Of a DNA stretch of 64,000 nt, positions 16,775 through 26,149 are shown one piece after another (the first letter of the stretch is position 1; each line of letters starts with the position of its first letter). Both the position numbers and the translations under genes were made by a program. The notes beneath the pieces were generated by a model. It saw only the letters and a list, made by a program, of their open reading frames with translations. It did no database searches and was not told the DNA's origin. The DNA is from Bacteroidales bacterium (lineage in GTDB: Bacteria > Bacteroidota > Bacteroidia > Bacteroidales > UBA7960): the NCBI GenBank assembly GCA_019429365.1, contig JAHYJD010000004.1:26983-90982 (forward strand), in the 5' to 3' direction.

Positions 16775-17719
16775 TTGATCTTTCCATGGGGCAATACGAG
16801 GCGCTTTAACTCCTGGGCCGACCAATGCAAGCAGCTTTATGGAAGCCGCGTGCAGCGCGTTTCGGTCAATGCCGGTTTTACTTGCCCCAATCGCGATGGT
16901 ACGGTAGGAACCGGAGGATGCACTTTTTGCAACAACGAAGGTTTTAGCCCCTCTTATTGCCATCCAGGTACACCCATTTTGCAACAACTCGATCAGGGTA
17001 TTTCTTTTTTGAGGAAGCGCTATAAAAACCCCGAAATTTTTGTGGCCTATTTCCAGGCCTATACCAACACCCATGGTTCGCTTGAGCACCTTAAAGCAAT
17101 TTATGGGCAGGCCTTGTCGCATCCAGAAATTCGCGGACTGGCCATTGGCACGCGCCCGGATTGTGTGGATGAAGAAAAACTGGATTATTTCGCCAGCCTC
17201 GACAGGGATTATTTTATTACGGTGGAATACGGGCTGGAATCGTGTTACAATAAAACCCTCCTCAGGGTAAATCGCGGCCATACCTTCGAGCAGAGTGTAA
17301 AGGCCATTGAGTTGACTGCCTCGCGGGGGCTGCATACCGGGGTGCATATCATTTTTGGCCTGCCGGGCGAAGACCGCATTCAAATGCTCGATCAGGCCGC
17401 AATGCTTTCGAATTTACCAATCAACACCATTAAGTTTCATCAGTTGCAAATCGTAAAAGGGACGCCTATGGCTCTCGAATATGCAAAGAATCCGGAGCAT
17501 TTTCATCTTTTTACCCTTGAGGAATACGTGGATTTTATCGTTTCTTTTGCGGAAAGGCTGAGGCCCGGCATTAGCATTGAGCGATTTTCGGGTGAAGTTC
17601 CGCCGGCCTTCAATGCCGGAAAAAACTGGGGAGGTATTCGCAGCGACCAGGTGATTCATCTTATTGAAAAAAAGATGCTTGAGCTAAACACCTGGCAGGG
17701 GCGTCTTTGGGGCTATTGA
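16775..17719 (+). CDS. TIGR01212-family radical SAM protein (YhcC-like)
   Basis: 314 residues from TTG at 16775 ('MIFPWGNTRRFNSWAD'). The family in Bacteroidota begins with a (Y/F)PWGNxRRFN motif, and a promoter-like box lies just upstream, so this non-ATG start is preferred. The radical SAM cluster region is 'NAGFTCPNRDGTVGTGGC' followed by 'TFCNNEG', giving three cysteines. Further motifs are 'IGTRPDCVDEEKLDYF', 'VEYGLESCYNKTLLRVNRGH' and 'HIIFGLPGEDRIQML'. YhcC proteins contain an Fe-S cluster and a C-terminal domain shared with Elp3-like enzymes; the reaction is not established. Confidence 0.9.
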   Translation: MIFPWGNTRRFNSWADQCKQLYGSRVQRVSVNAGFTCPNRDGTVGTGGCTFCNNEGFSPSYCHPGTPILQQLDQGISFLRKRYKNPEIFVAYFQAYTNTHGSLEHLKAIYGQALSHPEIRGLAIGTRPDCVDEEKLDYFASLDRDYFITVEYGLESCYNKTLLRVNRGHTFEQSVKAIELTASRGLHTGVHIIFGLPGEDRIQMLDQAAMLSNLPINTIKFHQLQIVKGTPMALEYAKNPEHFHLFTLEEYVDFIVSFAERLRPGISIERFSGEVPPAFNAGKNWGGIRSDQVIHLIEKKMLELNTWQGRLWGY

Positions 17720-17955
17720 ACAGTTGCTGTTGTTTTTTTGTTGCATAATTGTTTGAAGTTTAAACTCCAACATATTTCGGTTTTTGAAACCTGAAAGCGA
17801 GGCTGACTCAAAAGTTTGTTGTCATTTATCGGCCACTAAAATTCATTTGTTCACAAAGGGTTCTAAAAGAGATAATTAATTTGTGAATCTTTAGCGCCTT
17901 TGTAGTCGATAAAGAATTTTGAATTCGCTTCGTTCATTTTCTAAACGCACATTCC

Positions 17956-19515
17956 ATGGATAATAACAACAATGGATTCGTATCGCGCTTTCTGGGAGGG
18001 ATTGAGCGCGTTGGAAACAAATTGCCTCACCCTGGAGCATTGTTTGCATTTTTTGCTGTTGGCATAGTCATTTTGAGTGGCATCACCTCGCTGTTTACCA
18101 TTTCGGCATTACACCCTGGTACGGGGCAAATTATAGAGCCAGTTAATCTTATGAGCCAGGAAGGTCTGCACCTGATCATGACCCATATGGTCACCAACTT
18201 TACTTCTTTTGCCCCACTGGGCACTGTACTGGTAGCCATGCTTGGCATTGGCATCACCGAAGCCAGCGGCCTTATGTCCACAGGATTGCGCCTGCTGGTT
18301 ATTTCTGCACCCAAACGCTTGCTAACCTTTGCCATTGTTTTTGCTGGTATCCTTTCCAACACTGCCAGCGAAGTGGGCTATGTGGTGCTGGTTCCCCTTG
18401 GTGGGATGATTTTTCTGGCCGTGGGGCGTAACCCTATAGCCGGCATTGCGGCTGCCTTTGCAGGGGTATCGGGTGGTTATTCGGCCAACCTGCTGCTCGG
18501 AACTATAGACCCGTTGCTTGCCGGCCTTTCGGAAGAAGCAGCCCATATTATCGACAAAGCTTATACGGTTAACCCTGCAGCAAACTACTACTTTATGTTT
18601 GTGTCAACCTTTTTTATTGCCATAATGGGTACTTGGGTAACCGAAAAAATTGTGGTACCCCGCCTGGGTAAATATACCGGCGATGCCAAACCCGAGGAAA
18701 TCAAAAAACTGGACGCCATGGAAAAGCGGGGTCTTAAGTTTGCTTTCTGGGCCTTCGTGGTGGTAGTGGTTCTGCTCTTTTGGAGCGTGGCACCGGTTGA
18801 AGCCGGTTTCTGGAAAAACATTCCCCTTTCGGGATTCATGCGCGACCCCGAAACGGGCGGCTTGCTGCGCTCGCCTTTCATGAGCGGCATTGTGGCCATT
18901 ATCTTTCTTACGGCAGCCGTGATGGGCATAGCCTATGGCATAGGAGCCAAAACCCTGCAAAGCAACTACGACGTAATCAATGGCATGGGAAAATCCATGG
19001 CTACCTTGGGCACCTATATTGTGCTGGTATTTTTTGCGGCCCAGTTTGTAGCATATTTTAACTGGACCAACCTGGGGTTAATATTTGCCATTAAGGGCGC
19101 CAATGTGATAAGCTCGCTGGGACTTGGCCGCATACCCCTTATGATTGCCCTGGTGCTCATTGCCGCCTTTATCAACCTGGTGGTTGGAAGTGCCAGCGCA
19201 AAATGGGCTATTCTGGCACCCGTATTTATCCCAATGTTTATGTTGCTCGGCTATTCGCCCGAATTTACTCAGTTGGCCTACCGTGTGGGCGACAGCGTTA
19301 CCAACGTAATCGCACCCATGATGTCGTACTTTGCCATGATCGTGGCATTTATTGAGCGCTACGACAAGAAAGCAGGCATCGGTACCATTGTGGCCACTAT
19401 GCTGCCTTATACCCTGATCTTCCTTGCCGGTTGGATCATTATGCTTATAATCTGGATTACCGCCGGCCTGCCTATTGGTCCTGGTGCACCCTTATTCTAC
19501 GAACTCCCGGCTTAA
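17956..19515 (+). CDS. AbgT-family transporter
   Basis: 519 residues, about 11-13 membrane helices. Motifs are '[20 protein letters not shown]', '[20 protein letters not shown]', '[20 protein letters not shown]' and '[20 protein letters not shown]', the last being the conserved substrate/Na+ region of the family. AbgT of E. coli imports p-aminobenzoyl-glutamate, while MtrF and YdaH relatives export sulfonamides and p-aminobenzoate. No aminobenzoyl-glutamate hydrolase gene is adjacent, so the role is open. The 236-bp upstream gap shows no recognised regulatory element. Confidence 0.94.
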   Translation: MDNNNNGFVSRFLGGIERVGNKLPHPGALFAFFAVGIVILSGITSLFTISALHPGTGQIIEPVNLMSQEGLHLIMTHMVTNFTSFAPLGTVLVAMLGIGITEASGLMSTGLRLLVISAPKRLLTFAIVFAGILSNTASEVGYVVLVPLGGMIFLAVGRNPIAGIAAAFAGVSGGYSANLLLGTIDPLLAGLSEEAAHIIDKAYTVNPAANYYFMFVSTFFIAIMGTWVTEKIVVPRLGKYTGDAKPEEIKKLDAMEKRGLKFAFWAFVVVVVLLFWSVAPVEAGFWKNIPLSGFMRDPETGGLLRSPFMSGIVAIIFLTAAVMGIAYGIGAKTLQSNYDVINGMGKSMATLGTYIVLVFFAAQFVAYFNWTNLGLIFAIKGANVISSLGLGRIPLMIALVLIAAFINLVVGSASAKWAILAPVFIPMFMLLGYSPEFTQLAYRVGDSVTNVIAPMMSYFAMIVAFIERYDKKAGIGTIVATMLPYTLIFLAGWIIMLIIWITAGLPIGPGAPLFYELPA

Positions 19516-19755
19516 TTACCGGAGCTTCCTTTTCTTTTTTCGCTAATGGACGATCTTGCCTTTCTGGTTGGTCTGTATTTTACTTTTGCTGGAAAAAAAT
19601 TATTATTTATTTAATTAGTTAATTTATTTTCCTATATTTATTCCCGAAATACTGTTTTGCCTTTATGTATATGTATTTCAGCATATTTTTTGATCATTTA
19701 AAGGTCAAAAATTTTCCATTAAACTATATCCTGCGGGAAAAACTAATAAGATATA

Positions 19756-20325
19756 ATGAAGGTTTGTGTTTTTTGTTCATCGAGCGATTATATTGAGCAG
19801 CAGTATTTTGACGAGGCTCGCGCCTTTGGCAACCTGATTGCCAACAATAACTACGATTTGATATACGGGGGCACAACGGTTGGGTTGATGGGTGAAATTG
19901 CACGTTCAGTAAAAGAAGGCAATGGGCAAATTACCGGCGTTATTCCGGATTTGATTCATAAAAGGGGTATTGCCTTTGAAGGTGTCGACAACCTGATCGT
20001 TACCCGCGATCTGCGCGAGCGTAAAGCCACCATGGAGACCCTTTCAGATGCTTTTGTGGCCCTGCCGGGGGGCTTTGGCACCATCGAAGAATTGCTCGAA
20101 ATAATCACGCTTAAGCAACTACAGGTGCACCAAAAACCCATTGTGCTGATCAATACCAACGGCTTCTTCAACTCACTGAACGCTTTCTTCGACCAGGTGT
20201 ATTACGAGCGGTTTGCTTCAGAGCGCTTTCGCGGAATGTATTATTTTGCCAAAGACTCTTGGGATGCCATTACCTATCTGAAAAATTACCGCCCTGGTTT
20301 TGCTGGCGATAAATGGTCGGAATAG
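19756..20325 (+). CDS. LOG-family protein (TIGR00730; nucleotide 5'-monophosphate phosphoribohydrolase type)
   Basis: 189 residues. Rossmann-like fold starting 'MKVCVFCSSSDYIEQQYF'; 'LIYGGTTVGLMGEIA' corresponds to the GGxxxGLMG nucleotide-binding loop and 'LPGGFGTIEELLEI' is the catalytic PGGxGTxxE motif. LOG proteins release the base from nucleoside monophosphates such as cytokinin nucleotides; in bacteria many are nucleotide-cleaving housekeeping enzymes. It has its own 240-bp upstream gap and is followed by the universal stress gene after 121 bp, in which a separate -7 box is seen. Confidence 0.93.
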   Translation: MKVCVFCSSSDYIEQQYFDEARAFGNLIANNNYDLIYGGTTVGLMGEIARSVKEGNGQITGVIPDLIHKRGIAFEGVDNLIVTRDLRERKATMETLSDAFVALPGGFGTIEELLEIITLKQLQVHQKPIVLINTNGFFNSLNAFFDQVYYERFASERFRGMYYFAKDSWDAITYLKNYRPGFAGDKWSE

Positions 20326-20370
20326 TAAGAAATAATCTGCAAGGCGAAGTAAACATACTGAAAAAATATC

Positions 20371-20378
20371 TATATTTG
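20371..20378 (+). promoter_or_regulatory. Putative -7 promoter box (TATATTTG) for the first universal stress gene
   Basis: Exact TAnnTTTG match 69 bp before the start codon. A matching -33 box is not evident. Confidence 0.45.
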
Positions 20379-20446
20379 TATAGGAATCCGCCAATGCCGG
20401 CCATGGTTTATGCCGGAAGTCAGCAAGGGCATCAAGCAGTGGCGCC

Positions 20447-21379
20447 ATGGATTACTCCAGAAATAAAATCTTGGTTCCTGTCGATTTCGGCGAAAATTCA
20501 GACCGTATCATTGAGCAGTCATATTCGGTGGCCCAGGTTTTCGATGCTGAGATCCTGCTGCTACATGTTATTGAAGACCAGGCCGGTGTGAGCAAGTTCA
20601 TTTCGCCCGAAGAATACCTCAACCGTTTGATGGGCCATGCCAAAAAGCAGTTCGATTATATTGAGAATTTTGTTGAAAGCTCAGTTGCTGAGGCCCGGGT
20701 GCCGGTTTCCTACATTATTAAAAAAGGAAAAGTTTACGAACAGATTATCGAAACCGCCCTCGATCAGGACGTTATTCTTATTGTGATGGGATGCGATGCG
20801 GGCGAGTCGAAGCGCAGCAGGCTGTTTCTGGGGAGTAACACCTTCAACGTTGTACGCGGAGCTCACTGTCCGGTCATTACCCTGAAGGGCAACAAGGTTT
20901 TTCCTGCTTTCAAAAATATCCTTGTGCCGCTCGATTTTACCGGACAAACCAAGAAGCAAGTGCAGAAAGCCATTGATTTTGGAAAGTTTTTAGGTGCAAC
21001 CATTCACCTTATTTCGGTTACTCCTGACAACCACAAGATTAAAAAACTCATGAAGAATGTGCAAATCAACCAGGTGCGCAACGCCATAGCGCGTCGCGGA
21101 ATTAATTGCACCACCGAGATCATCAACGACAATAATACAAGCATCGCTGAAAGCATCTGTAAGAGAGCTGCTGGCAAGGAAGCTGATATGATAATAATCA
21201 TGACTCAGCAAAAGAAAAATTTTGCCCGTTTCTTTGTGGGGTCCATTGCGCAGGAGATTATTTTCATGGCCTGTGTACCGGTATTAAGCATCACGCCCCG
21301 GGCTGAGTTCAGGCCGCAAGTGGTCACTTCTTTTATTGATCCGCTGGGGTTAATGAATCCCAAACCAAAAAATGAATAG
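20447..21379 (+). CDS. Universal stress protein, two Usp domains
   Basis: 310 residues in two UspA-like halves. The first starts 'NKILVPVDFGENSDRIIEQS' and carries 'VIVMGCDAGESKRSRLFLGS' followed by 'NTFNVVRGAHCPVITLKG', a good match to the G-2x-G-9x-G(S/T) ATP-binding pattern. The second starts 'FKNILVPLDFTGQTKKQV' and ends 'VGSIAQEIIFMACVPVLSIT'. After the second domain an extra tail 'SFIDPLGLMNPK' is shared with the next gene product. Usp proteins are cytoplasmic and induced by starvation or stress; a direct activity is usually not known. It is followed by a paralogue after 93 bp. Confidence 0.9.
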   Translation: MDYSRNKILVPVDFGENSDRIIEQSYSVAQVFDAEILLLHVIEDQAGVSKFISPEEYLNRLMGHAKKQFDYIENFVESSVAEARVPVSYIIKKGKVYEQIIETALDQDVILIVMGCDAGESKRSRLFLGSNTFNVVRGAHCPVITLKGNKVFPAFKNILVPLDFTGQTKKQVQKAIDFGKFLGATIHLISVTPDNHKIKKLMKNVQINQVRNAIARRGINCTTEIINDNNTSIAESICKRAAGKEADMIIIMTQQKKNFARFFVGSIAQEIIFMACVPVLSITPRAEFRPQVVTSFIDPLGLMNPKPKNE

Positions 21380-21472
21380 GAGGGGTTCTGGCAGGGATTT
21401 TAAATTTGCATCAGAATAAATTTCTCATTTTTTCTTACATTTACTCGCCTTTTAATCCTAAAACTCTTTTGG

Positions 21473-22369
21473 ATGGCTAAACTGTTGCGTGAAAATATTT
21501 TGGTGCCTACCGACTTAACTGATGTGGCAAACTTCTCGATGGATCATGCCACTGAAATTGCCAAAATTTTCAACCATAAAATTGTGCTGCTGCACGTGGT
21601 TGGGAAAAAAGTGCTGGGCACACCCAGGGAGAAAGAAATAGAAAAAAAGCTTAAGGAGGCGATGGCGCAGATAAAAAGCCGGGCAAAACTTAAGGTCTCT
21701 TACCTGATTGAAGAGGGAACTATTTTCACTACCATAAGCAAGGTGGCCGACCGCATCCGTGCCGAGTTTATTGTAATGGGTATTCATGGCAAGAAAGGCG
21801 TGCAGCATATTATGGGCAGTTATGCCTACAAGGTGGTTTGCAGTGTGAATGTGCCCGTTATGGTGGTTAAACATTTGCACCACCATGTGGGATATAAAAA
21901 TATTGCTCTTCCCATTGACTTTTCGCAGGAGAGCACGCAGAAGATCATAAAAGCCGCGAAGTTTTCCAATTATTTCGGGGCAAACATCAGGGTCTTTGGA
22001 TTCTTGGGTACCCGCAACAAGGCCACGATCTTTAAAAAAGAAGCGCTGCTTAAAAAGGTGAAAGATACCTTTGGCGACCTGGGGCTCGATGTTACTACCG
22101 ACCTTTGTATTGATCCAAACATCGACTGGCCAGAAGCCCTAATGACCTTTGCCGATAAAATTGAAGCCGACCTCATCCTTATTGTGGCCGAGAAAGGCAG
22201 TAGCATTCCGGATATTTTTTCTCAGAACTCCACTGAAAGAATCATTGACAAGGCCGATGTTCCCATACTTACGGTGGTACCCACCCAGGAGGATGGCGAC
22301 AGCAGCCTGGAAAAAAGTCTGGTAGTGCGCTCTTTTATTGATCCAATGGGACTTACCGGAAAAGTTTAA
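21473..22369 (+). CDS. Universal stress protein, two Usp domains (paralogue)
   Basis: 298 residues, a diverged tandem paralogue of the preceding gene. The first domain is 'RENILVPTDLTDVANFSMDH' through 'FIVMGIHGKKGVQHIMGSYA' and 'KVVCSVNVPVMVVK'. The second starts 'YKNIALPIDFSQESTQKI' and lacks the full glycine ATP loop. The tail 'SFIDPMGLTGKV' resembles that of the upstream protein. Its stop codon overlaps the convergent aroA stop by 4 bp. The promoter is not clear; co-transcription with the first usp gene is likely. Confidence 0.9.
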   Translation: MAKLLRENILVPTDLTDVANFSMDHATEIAKIFNHKIVLLHVVGKKVLGTPREKEIEKKLKEAMAQIKSRAKLKVSYLIEEGTIFTTISKVADRIRAEFIVMGIHGKKGVQHIMGSYAYKVVCSVNVPVMVVKHLHHHVGYKNIALPIDFSQESTQKIIKAAKFSNYFGANIRVFGFLGTRNKATIFKKEALLKKVKDTFGDLGLDVTTDLCIDPNIDWPEALMTFADKIEADLILIVAEKGSSIPDIFSQNSTERIIDKADVPILTVVPTQEDGDSSLEKSLVVRSFIDPMGLTGKV

Positions 22370-23634
22370 CTGTCCGTAGACTCCTTTTGTGCGTCGAAAA
22401 TCAGTTTAAATCCAATTTGCCTCAGGCAATCCCAGTAGCCGGGAAACGACTTGTTCACCACTTCGGGGTCGTAAATGCCCACCTGTCCCAGTTTTAGTGC
22501 CAGGGGAGCACATGCCATGGCCATGCGATGGTCGTTGTAAGTCTTGAAGTTAACCTGCCTTTGTAATTGGGGCCAGGCAGTCTTTCGCAACTGCCAGATT
22601 CCTTCTTCTCGTGCAGCCAGCGAGAAGCCCAATTTAACCAGTTCGCCCTGCAAAGCCTTAATGCGGTCGGTTTCCTTTAGTGGCAGGGTTTCCAGGCCCC
22701 TGAAAACGGCCTGAATGTCGTTGCCGGCAAATGCCATGGCCATGGCCTGGGCAAGGTCGGGGTTCTCAATAAAACTGAATGATACAAACTCCGGATGCCC
22801 TTTCGTCTTTTCGGCATAAGCCCCTTCCTGAGTAAATCGTGTGGTAATGCCAAGATGCCCGAACCATTGCCACAGTATCTCATCGCCCTGCAAACTTTTC
22901 GCCGAAAGGCCCGGAAAAAATAAACTGCCCTTTTCGGAGAGCAACAAAAGTTCGTAAAAGTAGGATGCACCTGACCAGTCGCGTTCAATGGTGATTTCGT
23001 GGGCTTGATACTTTCCGGGTAAAATTTTGATGACATTGCGTTCCCAGCGAGCCTCAATGCCAAAATTGCTCATGAGGCCCAGGGTCATTTTTATGTATTC
23101 GGAAGAAACAGGAATCCCGCTGAGGGTAATTTCCAGGCCTTCCTCGAGAGAGGGTGCAATAAGCAACAAACTGCTGATAAACTGACTGCTTATGCCAGCA
23201 TCGATTTGAATCTTTCCGCCCCTGAGCTTTTGACCTTTAATTTTCAGCGGTGGAAAACCAGTTTTTTCGGAATATGAAATGTTAGCGCCCAATTGCTGAA
23301 GGGCATTTACCAATGGGGCAATAGGTCTTTGCTTCATGCGCTCCGAACCGGTAAGATAAAAAGTACCCGGCCGCGTGGCAAGATACGAAGTAAGAAAACG
23401 CATGGCCGTGCCGGTATGTCCTGCATCGATATCGTGCGTTACCCCCTCGGAATCCAGGGCGGTTACAAGTGTTTTGGTGTCTTCGGCCTCGGAAAGGTTG
23501 TGTATAGGGAAATCGTTCTGGCACAAAGCCCTGATTATCAGCACCCTGTTTGAAATGCTCTTTGAGGCAGGCAACTGTATGGTTCCATTTATGATACCAT
23601 CTGCCGGTGCACTAACCAGCAACAAATTTTCCAT
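22366..23634 (-). CDS. aroA: 3-phosphoshikimate 1-carboxyvinyltransferase (EPSP synthase)
   Basis: 422 residues. It joins phosphoenolpyruvate to shikimate-3-phosphate in aromatic amino-acid synthesis. Motifs are 'LPASKSISNRVLIIRAL' (K-S phosphate-binding), 'DAGHTGTAMRFLTSYLA' (the GTAMR core), 'SGSERMKQRPI'-type 'TGSERMKQRPIAPLVNAL', 'SSQFISSLLL', 'PLKETDRIKALQGEL' and 'KTYNDHRMAMACAPLAL'. The inhibitor-sensitive loop has the usual GTAxR form. Like other Bacteroidota enzymes it is slightly short (E. coli 427). It follows aroB by 9 bp, so the two are one transcript. Confidence 0.96.
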   Translation of the reverse strand: MENLLLVSAPADGIINGTIQLPASKSISNRVLIIRALCQNDFPIHNLSEAEDTKTLVTALDSEGVTHDIDAGHTGTAMRFLTSYLATRPGTFYLTGSERMKQRPIAPLVNALQQLGANISYSEKTGFPPLKIKGQKLRGGKIQIDAGISSQFISSLLLIAPSLEEGLEITLSGIPVSSEYIKMTLGLMSNFGIEARWERNVIKILPGKYQAHEITIERDWSGASYFYELLLLSEKGSLFFPGLSAKSLQGDEILWQWFGHLGITTRFTQEGAYAEKTKGHPEFVSFSFIENPDLAQAMAMAFAGNDIQAVFRGLETLPLKETDRIKALQGELVKLGFSLAAREEGIWQLRKTAWPQLQRQVNFKTYNDHRMAMACAPLALKLGQVGIYDPEVVNKSFPGYWDCLRQIGFKLIFDAQKESTDS

Positions 23635-23643
23635 GACAATGGC

Positions 23644-24726
23644 TTAATTGTTTTTTAAAATTTCTTTTAGCTCATGTAAAGCGCTCAGAATGTCGTCGGT
23701 TTTGCATTCCACATCTGTGACTGCCAGTCCGGGCCGGCGAAGCAAGCTGAAGCCTGTTATGCCTCCCACGCTTTTTTTGTCGTGCTGGATAAGGTCGGTT
23801 ATTGCGCTGATGCAGTTGCTGGAAAGATCGTATAGCACGGCAAAGTCAATGAGCCCGGAAAGAATTTCTTCGGTTTCTTCGTTGCTCAGGAAGTTCATTT
23901 TTTCTGACAACATTGTTTCTGCCATCATACCCAGTATCACCGATTCGCCATGCAAAAGGGGGTTTTCGTCGTGTAGCAGCGAGTAGCTTTCCAAAGCATG
24001 GCCAATTGTGTGGCCGAAGTTCAGCGCTTTGCGGATGTTTTTTTCCAGGGGGTCGCGCTGCACGATATCCGATTTTATCTCTACAGAAATTCTGATCTGT
24101 TCGGTGGTAACTTCTTCAGGACCGGCCTGTGCCAGTTCCTCAAAGAACGAATACTCAGAAATCAGCCCGTGCTTAAGCATTTCGGCAAACCCGTTGTTTA
24201 ATTCTCTTTCGGGCAGGGTGCGCAGAAATTTGGGGTCGATAAAAACGGCCATGGGCTGGTTGAAGGTTCCGAGGATATTTTTTAAGCCCTTCAGGTCGAT
24301 ACCTGTTTTTCCGCCAATGCTTGCATCGGCCATAGCCATAAGGCTGGTGGGCATATGAATGAACCGTATGCCTCTTTTGAATACAGAGGCTGCAAAACCG
24401 CCAAGGTCGCAAACAACCCCTCCGCCAAGGTTAATAAGCACCGAATTGCGTTCGGCCAGTTTGTCGGTCAGTATTTCCCAAACCGAATGACAGGTTTCGA
24501 GGGTTTTGTGCTTTTCGCCGGCCGGCACTTCAATAATTTTCAGAGGAAAGTCCTCGTGAAGTTTTTTGCGCAGCAGCGGCAGGCAATGCTTATGGGTGTT
24601 CTCGTCGGTAAGCACAAAGAGGGTTTCGCCTGATCTTACATGAAAATCGAGGAAACGGCCAAAATGCGCATAATCGTCGTCCTCAAAAAATACCGGATGG
24701 TTAAGCACGCGGTTTTCCTGACTCAT
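23644..24726 (-). CDS. aroB: 3-dehydroquinate synthase
   Basis: 360 residues from the ATG at 24726 ('MSQENRVLNHPVFFED'). It makes 3-dehydroquinate from DAHP using NAD+ and a divalent metal. Motifs are 'VPAGEKHKTLETCHSVWEIL', 'LINLGGGVVCDLGGFAAS' (NAD loop), 'FKRGIRFIHMPTSLMAMADA', 'SIGGKTGIDLKGLKNILGTF', 'FAEMLKHGLIS' and 'KALNFGHTIGHALES', which supply the metal-ligand Glu and His residues. The longer frame starting with TTG at 24750 is rejected because it would begin inside the -7 box. First gene of the aroB-aroA pair. Confidence 0.95.
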   Translation of the reverse strand: MSQENRVLNHPVFFEDDDYAHFGRFLDFHVRSGETLFVLTDENTHKHCLPLLRKKLHEDFPLKIIEVPAGEKHKTLETCHSVWEILTDKLAERNSVLINLGGGVVCDLGGFAASVFKRGIRFIHMPTSLMAMADASIGGKTGIDLKGLKNILGTFNQPMAVFIDPKFLRTLPERELNNGFAEMLKHGLISEYSFFEELAQAGPEEVTTEQIRISVEIKSDIVQRDPLEKNIRKALNFGHTIGHALESYSLLHDENPLLHGESVILGMMAETMLSEKMNFLSNEETEEILSGLIDFAVLYDLSSNCISAITDLIQHDKKSVGGITGFSLLRRPGLAVTDVECKTDDILSALHELKEILKNN

Positions 24727-24747
24727 GGCAAGCTGTTTTTTTTCTGA

Positions 24748-24779
24748 CAAATTTATTTAAACTACAGAATTTCTTACAA
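24748..24779 (-). promoter_or_regulatory. Putative promoter of aroB-aroA
   Basis: Minus-strand TTG (24777-24779), 21-bp spacer, then TAAATTTG (24748-24755), 22 bp before the chosen ATG. This also decides the aroB start. Confidence 0.6.
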
Positions 24780-24838
24780 TTTACGCAATTCTTTTCATAC
24801 ACTTTGTATTTGAATAAACTTCCAAGCAGGGAATTCGT

Positions 24839-24846
24839 TAATTTTG
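24839..24846 (+). promoter_or_regulatory. Putative -7 promoter box (TAATTTTG) for proline dehydrogenase
   Basis: Exact TAnnTTTG match, 19 bp before the start codon, giving a very short leader. It is divergent from the aroB promoter. Confidence 0.5.
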
Positions 24847-24865
24847 ACACAAAATTTTCTTTCTC

Positions 24866-26044
24866 ATGCTCTCCTTTGATAATACACAAGTGGCTTTTCA
24901 TGACAAAAGCAACAGTGAACTGAAAAAAGCCTGGTGGCTTTTTCGTATGATTGGCAATCCTACCCTGGTGAAAGCTGGGGCTGGTCTAACCCGATTTGCG
25001 CTTTCTGCCAGGCTGCCCGTTTCCTGGGCGCTAAAACCTACAGTTTTCAGTCATTTCTGCGGGGGCGAAACGATCGACTCATGCGATCCTACCATTGCCC
25101 GCCTGGGCCGCTCCAACATCAAAACCATTCTCGACTATTCGGCCGAAGGCAAAGAAACCGACAAAGATTTCGATTATACCCGCGACCAGATTCTGGCCAC
25201 CATGGAAAAGGCAAGAAACAATCCCGATATTCCCTACGCGGTTTTCAAACCCACGGGGGTAGCGCGTTTTGGTTTGCTTGAAAAGGTGCAGGCAAGAGAA
25301 CCCCTCAGCATAGAAGAACAGCAGGAGTTTGAAAGGGTAAAGGGTCGCTACCTGACCATTTGTCAGCGAGCAAAAGAATTGGAAATTCCCGTTATGGTGG
25401 ATGCCGAAGAAACCTGGATTCAGTCTATTGTTGATGAAATGGTTGAGGAAATGATGATTCGCTTCAACCGCGAAAAGCCTTTGGTTTATACCACCCTGCA
25501 AATGTACCGGCACGACCGCATTGGATATCTCCAAAGCCTGGTGGAGCGCATGCGCGAAAAGGGGGTGTATACCGGCGTGAAACTGGTAAGGGGCGCCTAT
25601 ATGGAAAAGGAGAGGGAGCGGGCTGCAGAAAGAGGGTATCCCTCGCCCATTTATGACGATAAACCGGGCACCGACAAAGGTTATGACGATGCGGTGGCCT
25701 TTTGTATTGATAACATTAAGGATGTGGCGGTTTGCGTGGGCACCCACAACGAACTGAGCTGCAAAAGAGGGGCGGAAAAAATGATCAGCCTGGGCATTGC
25801 CAGAAATCATGCGCATGTTTCCTTCTCACAGTTGTTGGGCATGAGCGACCACATTAGCTATAACATGGCTGCCGGGGGCTTCAATGTGACCAAGTATGTG
25901 CCTTACGGACCGGTAAAAACGGTGGTGCCTTACCTTATCAGACGTGCTGAAGAAAATACCTCTGTGGCCGGACAAACCTCGCGCGAACTGTTTCTGCTGA
26001 ATACCGAATTGAAAAGGCGCAAACAAAAAAGAATTGATGGTTAA
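24866..26044 (+). CDS. Proline dehydrogenase family protein
   Basis: 392 residues, a stand-alone FAD-dependent TIM-barrel enzyme that oxidises proline to pyrroline-5-carboxylate. Motifs are 'IPVMVDAEETWIQSIVDEM', 'PLVYTTLQMYRHDRIGYLQS', 'GVKLVRGAYMEKERERAAER' (FAD/substrate lysine region), 'VGTHNELSC', 'YVPYGPVKTVVPYLIRRAEE' and 'NTSVAGQTSRELFLL', the usual C-terminal substrate-binding helix with the RR pair. It lacks the P5C dehydrogenase half found in PutA. No P5C dehydrogenase gene is adjacent. Monocistronic between aroB (divergent) and the methyltransferase (convergent). Confidence 0.93.
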   Translation: MLSFDNTQVAFHDKSNSELKKAWWLFRMIGNPTLVKAGAGLTRFALSARLPVSWALKPTVFSHFCGGETIDSCDPTIARLGRSNIKTILDYSAEGKETDKDFDYTRDQILATMEKARNNPDIPYAVFKPTGVARFGLLEKVQAREPLSIEEQQEFERVKGRYLTICQRAKELEIPVMVDAEETWIQSIVDEMVEEMMIRFNREKPLVYTTLQMYRHDRIGYLQSLVERMREKGVYTGVKLVRGAYMEKERERAAERGYPSPIYDDKPGTDKGYDDAVAFCIDNIKDVAVCVGTHNELSCKRGAEKMISLGIARNHAHVSFSQLLGMSDHISYNMAAGGFNVTKYVPYGPVKTVVPYLIRRAEENTSVAGQTSRELFLLNTELKRRKQKRIDG

Positions 26045-26149
26045 TGAATGATGATTTATGAATCGCGGCCTTGATTCATTTATTGCAGCATTTTTCAAAA
26101 TCATTTACCGAAAAGCTTAAACCGTGAGCTCAGCGAAGCTGACCCCAAA

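Noticed and set aside
16712..17383. 223-codon reverse frame over the YhcC-like gene
   Set aside because: The plus strand encodes conserved radical SAM motifs; the reverse frame has none.
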